64,000 nucleotides of DNA from Nitrospira sp. (GTDB lineage: Bacteria; Nitrospirota; Nitrospiria; Nitrospirales; Nitrospiraceae). The notes under the pieces are model-generated. The model saw nothing but the letters and a program-made list of their open reading frames with translations, made no database searches and was not told the origin of the DNA. Below, one piece after another: positions 35,854 through 43,342 of the stretch (position 1 is its first letter; every line of letters starts with the position of its first letter). Where the stretch lies: positions 124,001 to 188,000 of the forward strand of contig JAFEBH010000009.1 of NCBI GenBank assembly GCA_018242765.1. Reading direction: 5' to 3'. Made by a program: the position numbers and the translations under genes.

Positions 35854-35980
35854 CAGGATGGTGAAAAAGGCCGCCAACTTTGTTCTCAGTCGTCCGTCTC
35901 CTTGCGACGTACCACAGAAGGTACGCCTCAGTTGCCGGACTCCCTGCGGCCTTGCTGGACAGCTTGTTTGGCCACCCTGC
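35853..35980. repeat. REP-like inverted-repeat element 3
   Basis: Starts at the last base of the upstream stop codon. Ends GCAGGATGGTGAAAAAG and CTTGTTTGGCCACCCTGC are imperfect inverted repeats 128 bp apart, and the middle (AAGGTACGCCTC) matches the centre of element 1. Same family as 26121-26241. Confidence 0.75.
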
Positions 35981-36018
35981 AAGAAGGAAGAGTTGCACGA
36001 GGTTCGGAGGAACGATTA

Positions 36019-36450
36019 GTGAATGGGGGAATGCTGGGTGTGGTGTTGTTGGGCTTGGTCCTCTTCGCTGCGGTCTGGATTCCAGAGACTGAGGCGCAAT
36101 CTGATGGGATGACAGAGGAAGAAGTGGCTCGGCTCGGTGAGGAATTCGGAATCATCGTCGGCGCCGTCGATGAAGCGATTCAGAAGGAGCTCAATCTTCA
36201 AAAGCCGCAGGGGGTTGCGGTCTTCGAGGTCATCGGCAACTCCCGTGCAGACTATGCCGGTATTAAAGTTCGGTCTGTCATCAAGGAGATTAATAAGCAA
36301 GAGATCAGAAGCATGGGAGATTTCGGCCGAGCCATCAAGAAGGCGATGAAGGAGTGCAACTTTACCATTGGAACCTATGAGCCGGCGGATCCTGGCGATC
36401 CAGTAGGTTGGGGAGTGAATTTTCACTTTGTCGGGTGCAAGCGAGATTAG
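36019..36450 (+). CDS. Small exported PDZ-domain protein
   Basis: A 143-residue protein with an N-terminal signal sequence (MLGVVLLGLVLFAAVWI) and a PDZ-like domain: PQGVAVFEVIGNSRADYAGIKV, shortened as GVAVFEVIGNSRADYAGI, and VIKEINKQEIRSMGDFGRAI. The GTG at 36019 is chosen because GGAGG lies eight bases upstream and the frame before it runs through REP-like element 3. The ATG at 36031 is the alternative. PDZ domains bind protein C-termini; here it may help assemble or hold the neighbouring periplasmic cytochromes or heme proteins. Confidence 0.78.
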   Translation: MNGGMLGVVLLGLVLFAAVWIPETEAQSDGMTEEEVARLGEEFGIIVGAVDEAIQKELNLQKPQGVAVFEVIGNSRADYAGIKVRSVIKEINKQEIRSMGDFGRAIKKAMKECNFTIGTYEPADPGDPVGWGVNFHFVGCKRD

Positions 36451-36479
36451 CTTTGCTGTGTGGGGAGTGAAGGGTAGGC

Positions 36480-37820
36480 GTGAGGGATAAGGCAAGCGGA
36501 AAAGGCAAGTGGGCGCGAGTAGGAGGAGTCATTGCGGTAGGTTGCCTCCTATCGCTTGTTATGCTGTTCAGTCTGTTGAGTGTGTGGCATGACGGCCAGG
36601 TGTTGGCGCAAGGGACCAGCGAGCAGTCGTCACCGGATTGGGTAACGGAAATTGAAAAGGTCTTCATCCGTTCAGAAGACTGCAAGCAGTGCCATGAGCG
36701 GCACTATGAAGAGTGGAAAGGCGCCAGAGAGCAGACACCGGATTTGAAGACGTTTGGCCGTGTGGATGCAGCGCTCTTGCACGGGACCTCGTTGACATCA
36801 CCGGTCTTTCGAACGGTTCTCGGTCTCTGGAAAGAGACGAATCCGACAGTGGATGAGCAACGACGATGTTTGTCGTGCCATGCACCTGCCGTGACTGTGT
36901 TTCCTGAACATGCTGAGAAGGTCGTGGGACAGGTCCTGAAGGGAAAGTCGGGGGTGGAAGGGATCGGCTGTGCGGCGTGTCATTTGATGGCGGGGATGGA
37001 CAAGAGTGCAGCTTCGCCGCCGACGTTTACTCTGCAGCCCGGCCGAACTCTCTACGGCCCCTATGCTAATCCGGAAGAGAATCTCGTCCATCCTGCCGTG
37101 CAGTCGACGCAGTTTCGAGAAGCCAGTTTTTGCGTATCCTGTCACTTCGATAAAGTGAAAGATGTCACCCAAAAGAATCTTCCAGGAGAAATCCTTGAAG
37201 GGACGATCTGTCAGGATTGCCATATGGAGCCTTCAACCGGGAGTTCAACGTCACGACGTGGTGCTATGACTCGATCAATCGGCCGCCACTGGTTTCGAGG
37301 TGTCGTCGCCGCTGGAACGATGCTCAAAAACAGGAACGTGCAGGCGGAATGGATGCCACGCATTGATGTGGAAGTGACGAAGAGCGGCACGATCATGGAA
37401 GGAAGAAGTCTTGTGAAGGTCGGCAGTCTGCCGCACATCTTTCCCGACGGAGATCCGGTGCTGAAGCAGTTCTTCTTGACCGTGACGGCGAGGGATGGGA
37501 AAGGGCAGACCTTGGCGGAGGAGACACGGCAGTTTGGATTATCCTATGACCAGCTTCTTCGTGGCCCGATTCCGGATCCCTTCATTAAGGGTGGGAATAC
37601 GAGGAAGGTGCCCTTCTCCCTTACGCTTCCGAATGGGACCGTCGCTGCCTCGGTTGAGGTGATGCTCACCTATGCGCTGATTCCGATGCCGGAATCAGGC
37701 TTACAGGATAAGTATCTTGCCTCCTTACAGACGGAGAACGAACGGGAAGAGGCCAAGAAGATTATTCAAGAATATACTCAGCGACATTTTCTGACGTATC
37801 GTGTCAAATCACTTTCGTAG
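36480..37820 (+). CDS. Pentaheme c-type cytochrome, cytochrome c-554-like, copy 1
   Basis: A 446-residue exported protein starting with GTG. Signal anchor about residues 13-43. Five CxxCH heme sites: CKQCH, CLSCH, CAACH, CVSCH and CQDCH, all within the first 255 residues. The C-terminal 190 residues are a beta-rich domain without heme sites. The pattern DCKQCHERHYEEWK is typical of cytochrome c-554-like multiheme proteins. It is followed by a paralogue with the same heme order. A periplasmic electron-transfer role next to NxrC-like proteins is likely; the direct partner is unknown. Confidence 0.88.
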   Translation: MRDKASGKGKWARVGGVIAVGCLLSLVMLFSLLSVWHDGQVLAQGTSEQSSPDWVTEIEKVFIRSEDCKQCHERHYEEWKGAREQTPDLKTFGRVDAALLHGTSLTSPVFRTVLGLWKETNPTVDEQRRCLSCHAPAVTVFPEHAEKVVGQVLKGKSGVEGIGCAACHLMAGMDKSAASPPTFTLQPGRTLYGPYANPEENLVHPAVQSTQFREASFCVSCHFDKVKDVTQKNLPGEILEGTICQDCHMEPSTGSSTSRRGAMTRSIGRHWFRGVVAAGTMLKNRNVQAEWMPRIDVEVTKSGTIMEGRSLVKVGSLPHIFPDGDPVLKQFFLTVTARDGKGQTLAEETRQFGLSYDQLLRGPIPDPFIKGGNTRKVPFSLTLPNGTVAASVEVMLTYALIPMPESGLQDKYLASLQTENEREEAKKIIQEYTQRHFLTYRVKSLS

Positions 37821-37964
37821 AAGTTAGTTCAATACTCCATGACCGTGCTTCGACGAGTTCAGCACGAACGGAGAAAGAGAAGGAGTCTAGGAACCTATCC
37901 GTCCACCCTGAATCCTTCGATACACTCAGGACAGGCCGGTCGAAGCGTGACGGAGGATTTTGAC

Positions 37965-39224
37965 GTGACTTCGATAAAAGCAGCGGGTGTGAAACGATTA
38001 GATACCACAAGCGCAGTCGGTCTCGTCGTGCTGGCTTGTGCCATGGTGTTCTTTAATGGCGCCCCCATATCTGTGTTGGCACAGAGTACGGCAAATCAGT
38101 CGTTAATCGAGAAGACCTTTCCCCATTCCAATAAATGTAAACGCTGCCACGAACGGGTGTATGAAGAGTGGGAAACGTCCCCGTTGGCAAAGTCCATTCA
38201 TTCTCCCACGTTCCGTACCGCCTTGGATGCCTATCTGAAGTCTCCAGGTGGAAAGGATCAGGGATTGTGTTTTCGATGCCATGCACCGCACGTTCGGGAG
38301 TTTCCGGAACAGGCGCAATTGTTTGTGGATCAAGCGAAAGGGGGCGATCCCTCCTTGGACGGCGTGGCTTGCAGCCAGTGCCATTTGATCAAGCACGTGG
38401 ACCGCGCGAAGCAACCTCCTGAGCCGAAATATGAGGTTGGCGGGAAAACGCTCTATGGTCCCTACAAAGACTTTGTACAGAATCTGGCCCATCAGTCAAT
38501 GGAATCGAGTCTGTTCCAGAAGTCCGATCTCTGCTTGAACTGTCATCAGTCGGTACCGTCAGCGACGAATCTCGGGAAGGCCAACGATTTGCTAGGGAAT
38601 TGGGACCAGAGTCGGGCCGTGAAGTCCGGCAAAGAATGTCAGATCTGCCACATGCCGCAACAAGTAGGTGAATCGGCCAATGGGGAAAAGAAGCGGACCA
38701 TCGCCAACCATAGTTTCCCAGGGCGTCTCGGCAAGCTTCGCCAGGAGGCGGCGAAGTTAGCAGTGCAGACGAAAGTCGATGGCGACAAAACAACGGTGAC
38801 GGTCAAGGTACAGAGCCTGGTTCCACACAACTTGCCAGCGACCCATCCGGCCTGGGCTTCGGTGGTGTTGAATCTGGAGGTCAAGGGCAAAAACCTCAAG
38901 ACAGTGTTTTCGGACAAGCGAGTCTATGGTCGGACGTACCAGGACGCGCAGGGGCAACCCACGATCTTCGATTTTGAAGCTGTCAAAGTGGCTGAGGATA
39001 CGATCTTGAAGCCGGAAGAGACGAGAGAGGAAACCTTTACTTTCGCAACGCCCAAAGATACCAAGACCTTTGATGTCGAAGTTGGGCTTAATTACGGTCC
39101 GGTGAATGGCCCCGCCTCATTCCTCCAACGTGTCGAAGCTGAATCATCCCAGGGCTCACAAGATCCGGTTTTTCAGCCCATCGAGATCGTCAAGCGGACA
39201 GAGAATGTGCCTGTTGGAAGATAG
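37965..39224 (+). CDS. Pentaheme c-type cytochrome, cytochrome c-554-like, copy 2
   Basis: A 419-residue paralogue of the preceding gene, with five heme sites CKRCH, CFRCH, CSQCH, CLNCH and CQICH and a heme-free C-terminal beta domain. I place the start at GTG 37965 because GGAGG lies eight bases upstream and a signal peptide (VGLVVLACAMVFFNGAPISVLA) follows. The frame is open to 37839, but that part reads through a TTCGAC-type repeat and is not family-like. The last 90 bases of the gap with its neighbour hold two short copies of that repeat. Confidence 0.88.
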   Translation: MTSIKAAGVKRLDTTSAVGLVVLACAMVFFNGAPISVLAQSTANQSLIEKTFPHSNKCKRCHERVYEEWETSPLAKSIHSPTFRTALDAYLKSPGGKDQGLCFRCHAPHVREFPEQAQLFVDQAKGGDPSLDGVACSQCHLIKHVDRAKQPPEPKYEVGGKTLYGPYKDFVQNLAHQSMESSLFQKSDLCLNCHQSVPSATNLGKANDLLGNWDQSRAVKSGKECQICHMPQQVGESANGEKKRTIANHSFPGRLGKLRQEAAKLAVQTKVDGDKTTVTVKVQSLVPHNLPATHPAWASVVLNLEVKGKNLKTVFSDKRVYGRTYQDAQGQPTIFDFEAVKVAEDTILKPEETREETFTFATPKDTKTFDVEVGLNYGPVNGPASFLQRVEAESSQGSQDPVFQPIEIVKRTENVPVGR

Positions 39225-39274
39225 CTGTGAGGTAGCTGTGAGGCGCAAAAGGCAAGGCGTGAAACCAGATGGAT

Positions 39275-39302
39275 TTGAATCTGTTTGGCGCTGAGGTATA
39301 CT
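39275..39302 (+). promoter_or_regulatory. Promoter of orphan antitoxin gene, abutting its start
   Basis: -35 TTGAAT (39275-39280), 16-base spacer, -10 TATACT (39297-39302), then six bases to the ATG at 39309, so the mRNA is probably leaderless. Confidence 0.6.
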
Positions 39303-39308
39303 AAACCC

Positions 39309-39527
39309 ATGTCTTTCAACCTTCCACTCAAAGCCATGAGCCTCCATGAGAAACTTACTGCGATGGAGGCCCTGTGGGAAGACCTTGCTCGTACTCCGGA
39401 AGACATTGAGTCCCCCGCCTGGCACAAAGACGTCCTTGATGAGCGCCGCCAACGACTCACTGATGGTCAATCTCAATTTGTCGATTGGGAAACCGCCAAA
39501 GCAGAGATCCGAAACAAGGTCTTGTGA
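39309..39527 (+). CDS. Addiction-module antitoxin (RelB/ParD-like, TIGR02574 type)
   Basis: A 72-residue acidic protein with the family pattern LHEKLTAMEALWEDLARTPEDIESPAWHKDVLDER, shown short as MEALWEDLARTPEDIESP, and a C-terminal DWETAKAEIRNKVL. Such antitoxins pair with ParE/RelE toxins. The intact frame ends in a TGA overlapping a GTG that starts only a 19-codon toxin stub, so it is now an orphan antitoxin. Confidence 0.85.
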   Translation: MSFNLPLKAMSLHEKLTAMEALWEDLARTPEDIESPAWHKDVLDERRQRLTDGQSQFVDWETAKAEIRNKVL

Positions 39528-39583
39528 AAATAAGATTCTGGAGAAAGGTCATCCGGATGACCTGTTCAACGAACCTTCTGTAA
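39524..39583 (+). pseudogene. Truncated ParE/RelE-type toxin start
   Basis: A GTG overlapping the antitoxin stop opens MKIRFW, the usual beginning of ParE/RelE toxins, but the frame ends after 19 codons and the following bases show no toxin homology. The toxin has been lost. Confidence 0.5.
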
Positions 39584-39778
39584 GGTGCGTCTGGGCATTG
39601 CTGTCAATCTGACTCCACCCCTATAGTGCTTCTCAGAGTCCGCCTAGGAAATGCTGAATTGAGCATTGACTCTCCTTATTGACCCTCGCTATGAATGTGC
39701 GGCTCCAAGTATTTGCCATGATTGAATAAGAACTGAGTCCTCATTGCGTTCGGTGAAACGATCACCACCATATTGAGA

Positions 39779-41713
39779 ATGGCTATGAGACGTAGGTATG
39801 CGTTGCTAGTAGTCCTGTGGGTAATGGTGCTATCCGGCTGTGGTTCCGACCGGGAAGGTCAACTGATCGTCGACCATCAGCAGGCAGTGTATGAGAGTCT
39901 GGCGTTGCAAGACCAGCTTCAGCAGCAGGGCGGTGGGCATGCTGCGGCTGATCTCGGGATTGGGATCTCGAATCGAGGCATGAGCAAGTTGCTGTCGCTG
40001 CTCAAGGGGCTTGTCATCACCCCCGACCAGCCATCTGAGGGTCTTGAAGATCTATCTGTCAGAATAGAAGACATTGAACTGGTCAGTAGGGCCGGCCGCA
40101 GTGAACTGGAGCTTCAGGTCTCCGTTGCCAGTCCCACGAATCATCTCCAATTCGACGCAAGGATGACGGGTGATCTCTTGTTCTTGCCACCCGAGCTGGA
40201 TATCGGTACACCGGAAGACCAACTTGCATTTCGGGTAAAAGTGAGAGACCTCCATCCAGATCTCTCCTGGTATTCCCTGCGGTTCCAAAATATCGCGGCG
40301 GTGCGTGACTACCTCAGGAACCGAATGATCGACCAGATTGAAAAGGACCTAGTGGTGAAAGTGCCCACGGCGAAGCTGGACAAGCTTGTGTTGGGTCTTT
40401 CGGGAACTGAAGTGCTGAAGGATGAGGAAAAGGGGTTCCAGATCAAGGTTGTCTATGCTAGTCCAAAGTTCGAGATGTCGGTTGTGGCGAGGTACTCACA
40501 GTTTCTGATGACCGACTCGGGGTTCTGGATTTTTGCACGGTACAGTGACAAGACTCCCTATGTGCCCAAACCCGTTGCTCAGGTGCCGACGGAACAGCTT
40601 GAGTCTGAAATTGGACGGCTGACTTATGCCATTCGTGCTGCTGCAGTCGGGCTGGCCTTCACGGCCGGTGATTCAGCGGTCATCGTCAGGAAGCCACTGC
40701 TTGAGAAACTCACGACGCAGTTCAATGAACGGTCCAGCGATGAGCGCACCGTGTCGTTTCAATCAACCAGATCCCGAGGGAAGCTGTTTGAGAAGCAATG
40801 GCGGGACAATCTGCTCGGAGACGGTGGGCTTTCGGTCGAGTTGGATAGCCGTGATGCAGCCTGGGGAGCTGTGATGCTCAAGCAGGTCACCTCGGCGTGG
40901 AGCGAAAAGGGTTTGACCTATTCCGCTTCGATTGATATTGAGGCCAACACCATCATGTATGTCCACTTCGATCCCTTGATCGGCGGAGGCGTCGGCAAGC
41001 GCGCGACGCTGGAAGGGACTGCGTCCCCTGTCCTCGCCGGCACGCTGTCGTTTGCACTCCGCACCTATCGGGGAGTACCGGTTTTGGTCATTGCGAATCA
41101 GCTCGACTGTTCAAAATTCCCCATCACGGTGATGGATGATGGAGGTCTAGCTCTTGGCGTGACCGTGAGTCAACTCATCGGAGGAGGAAAGCCCAGCCTC
41201 ATTCCTGCGTTGATGGGTCTCCCCAAAATGATGAAGGCGGATCAGGTGCTTCGAGGGATCAAGGGGGTCACCGTCACAGCGCCCAAACCGTTTGCGGCGA
41301 TCACCTATGCACCGACACAGTTCCTCGCTGATGCGAACGGCTTCCGGGCTGAGTTTTCAACATCGGCCTCGTGGAGTGAGGGGGATGACGTTGACACCGA
41401 AGACCGAGTCAAAGAGATCGCGGCCTTGGTCAACAAGGACGAGACCTTTCCATCTGCCACGGATTGCGGCAAGCCGGATGCGATCAAAGTGCATGTTGCT
41501 GGAATTGAATTCGAGCATGACCTTGGAATGGGGCGGGTCATCACGTCCCTCGTCGATGGGGCGAAGAATGGTACCAAGGGCATCGAGAATTTCCTGTCGA
41601 CCGCCGGGCGCAATGCGATCAATCCCCCGCCTGGGTCAGTCTTGCGCAAGCCGTTGATGAACCCACTGGGGACGCTCAAATGCCTCGGGACGTTGCTGCA
41701 GAAGTGCGAGTGA
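39779..41713 (+). CDS. Large lipoprotein of unknown function
   Basis: A 644-residue exported protein with an n-region MAMRRR, hydrophobic core and lipobox LSGC (Cys about residue 21). The mature protein has repeated beta-rich segments reminiscent of lipid-binding tubular domains, such as LSVRIEDIELVSRAGRSELELQVSV, shown short as VRIEDIELVSRAGRSELEL, and IDIEANTIMYVHFDPLIGG. I do not recognise the family. Its C-terminus ends NPLGTLKCLGTLLQKCE. A partial copy of the region encoding its last 50 residues lies beyond the downstream TA module, at 42437-42580. Confidence 0.75.
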   Translation: MAMRRRYALLVVLWVMVLSGCGSDREGQLIVDHQQAVYESLALQDQLQQQGGGHAAADLGIGISNRGMSKLLSLLKGLVITPDQPSEGLEDLSVRIEDIELVSRAGRSELELQVSVASPTNHLQFDARMTGDLLFLPPELDIGTPEDQLAFRVKVRDLHPDLSWYSLRFQNIAAVRDYLRNRMIDQIEKDLVVKVPTAKLDKLVLGLSGTEVLKDEEKGFQIKVVYASPKFEMSVVARYSQFLMTDSGFWIFARYSDKTPYVPKPVAQVPTEQLESEIGRLTYAIRAAAVGLAFTAGDSAVIVRKPLLEKLTTQFNERSSDERTVSFQSTRSRGKLFEKQWRDNLLGDGGLSVELDSRDAAWGAVMLKQVTSAWSEKGLTYSASIDIEANTIMYVHFDPLIGGGVGKRATLEGTASPVLAGTLSFALRTYRGVPVLVIANQLDCSKFPITVMDDGGLALGVTVSQLIGGGKPSLIPALMGLPKMMKADQVLRGIKGVTVTAPKPFAAITYAPTQFLADANGFRAEFSTSASWSEGDDVDTEDRVKEIAALVNKDETFPSATDCGKPDAIKVHVAGIEFEHDLGMGRVITSLVDGAKNGTKGIENFLSTAGRNAINPPPGSVLRKPLMNPLGTLKCLGTLLQKCE

Positions 41714-41781
41714 TTTCTGTCGTGAGAAGTATGAGCGAAGCCGAGCGAATGATGTACCAGTTGGATTCCTGGATGATATCG

Positions 41782-41811
41782 TTGGCTCAATAAGCTGGTT
41801 TGGAGTAAAAT
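41782..41811 (+). promoter_or_regulatory. Promoter of the RelBE-like module, abutting its start
   Basis: -35 TTGGCT (41782-41787), 18-base spacer, -10 TAAAAT (41806-41811), then six bases to the ATG at 41818. Leaderless mRNA is likely. Confidence 0.55.
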
Positions 41812-41817
41812 GCGTCC

Positions 41818-42042
41818 ATGAGTATCACCGAACTTGAAGCCGAGGCGCTAAAGCTCGATCTAAAGTCCCGAGCCCGCTTGGCTGGAAAATTGTTGGCGAG
41901 CTTGGAAAATCTGTCTGAAGAGGAAAATGCTAGGCTCTGGGCTGAAGAGGCTCAGCGCAGATCAGCGGAGATGGATGTTCAACCAGAGTCCGTCGTTTCT
42001 GCGAAGGACGTGTTCCGTGAAGCGAGAGCCAAGCTGAAGTGA
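41818..42042 (+). CDS. Addiction-module antitoxin (TIGR02574 type)
   Basis: A 74-residue protein with LKLDLKSRARLAGKLLASLENLSEEE and WAEEAQRRSAEMD, the pattern of RelB/ParD-like antitoxins that pair with ParE/RelE toxins. It directly abuts the toxin gene: the TGA at 42040-42042 is followed at once by the toxin ATG. It probably represses its own promoter with the toxin as co-repressor. Confidence 0.88.
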   Translation: MSITELEAEALKLDLKSRARLAGKLLASLENLSEEENARLWAEEAQRRSAEMDVQPESVVSAKDVFREARAKLK

Positions 42043-42336
42043 ATGGAGCACGTCTCGTACCATCGATTGGCCAGCCGTGAATTGAACGAAGCCGCCCAGT
42101 ATTACGAGTCAGAAAGTCCTGGTCTTGGAACGGCGTTTCTTGATGAAGTTGAGCATTGCACACAAGCCATCGCGAATTTTCCAGAAGCTGCTCCGTTGAT
42201 TACTGAGACCATTCGTCGCCGACTCCTTCTCCGGTTTCCCTACGCGCTCCTCTATACTATCAAGTCAGATCGGGTGAGAGTGCTTGCAGTGATGAATCTG
42301 AAGCGTCGCCCCATGTATTGGGTTGGTAGGGAGTAA
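42043..42336 (+). CDS. RelE/ParE-family toxin
   Basis: A 97-residue toxin with the family opening YHRLASRELNEAAQYYESESPGLGTAFLDEV (key part ELNEAAQYYESESPGLG), the central IRRRLLLRFPYALLY and the end RVRVLAVMNLKRRPMYW. ParE members inhibit gyrase and RelE members cut mRNA; the sequence does not decide. The gene begins immediately after the antitoxin stop. Confidence 0.9.
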   Translation: MEHVSYHRLASRELNEAAQYYESESPGLGTAFLDEVEHCTQAIANFPEAAPLITETIRRRLLLRFPYALLYTIKSDRVRVLAVMNLKRRPMYWVGRE

Positions 42337-42436
42337 GGGGCGAAACACGAAAGCAGGGAACCGGTCGGAGTTGAACCGGGTTTTGATTGAACCGATCTTA
42401 CCCCCTCTGGTTCTCTCAATACAGTGGGTTGGTAAG

Positions 42437-42580
42437 GATGAGGGTTCTCGTCGATGGAACGAAGACAAGGTACCAAGGGAGTCGAGAATTTCTTGTCGAT
42501 CGCAGGACATAATGCGATCAACCCGCCGCCTGGATCAGCCCTGCGCAAGCCATTGATTAATCCACTGGAGACGCTCAAAA
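42437..42580 (+). pseudogene. Decayed copy of the 3' end of the upstream lipoprotein gene
   Basis: Aligns without large gaps to about 41546-41688: both encode GTKGxENFLSxAGxNAINPPPGSxLRKPLxNPLxTLK. The copy has no start and no preceding lipoprotein sequence. The TA module at 41818-42336 lies between the original and the copy. Confidence 0.85.
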
Positions 42581-43342
42581 CTGTTTCCCGACACCCTCCA
42601 CTGCAGCCAGACGTTTCCCTGGTATTCATCGACCCAGCATCGGGCTCTTATTGTCTGTTCGACTGCTGAACTACCTATCTATAGGCGCATTGAATCCTTT
42701 TCGATTCACTGAATCGAAAAAGATTCACCTTCAGAGTCCCTTACTTCGTGAACAGCAGCGCAATCTTTCCAAATTGAGGCCATTCTCACAATTTTTTTGC
42801 GGCCCGTTCTTTGCTGAGGAGTGGATAGCAGTGGGCAGGCCACCGTTAATAGGTACGTACGTATCTATTGACGATTAAGCTCTACGGGCCTATAAGGTTG
42901 GGCCGTTCTGGCTTATTCAAAAGAGGAATCATGCGAATGCGTACTGGACGCTATCGTCCCGGTCTTTGAATGGGAAAGGTGGGAAGGTTCAGAGAAATGG
43001 TAACGAATCAGATCCTCCCCGGATCTATTGGCGATGTGTGAGAAGGGTGTATGGGGGGTAAGTCGAAAGTCTAGTGATGCGTGACGGCAAGGGTGGTTTC
43101 CAGCATCACCGAAACACCAGCGAGACAATCTACAGCACTGACTTGGTCTCGCTCGACCGCTATTTGCTTCGTTTTGCCAAGGCTTGTCAGAGTTAGCGGA
43201 TGAGGGGGATGTGACATGGAATGCATAATGCATGTCTGGCCCGAGCAGCTATTTACGACTTCACAGTCAATCAATGTGTCGAGCCTGGCAAGCAACTTGA
43301 GCATTATCATTTAGTAGTGAGCATCCACTAAAGGAGAAGCTT
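42581..43342. other. Noncoding stretch with one palindrome
   Basis: About 760 bases without a convincing gene. It contains a 22-bp palindrome at 42849-42870 and, before 43343, an AAGGAG ribosome-binding site for the next (broken) gene. G+C is visibly lower than in the core genes. Confidence 0.45.
42849..42870. promoter_or_regulatory. 22-bp near-perfect palindrome
   Basis: AATAG and CTATT flank the self-complementary TACGTACGTA; only one base pair mismatches. It could be an operator for a dimeric regulator or a relic of an insertion site. No adjacent regulator gene was seen. Confidence 0.4.

Noticed and set aside
43071..43310. 79-codon minus-strand frame
   Set aside because: No recognisable domain, no ribosome-binding site, in a noncoding AT-richer stretch.
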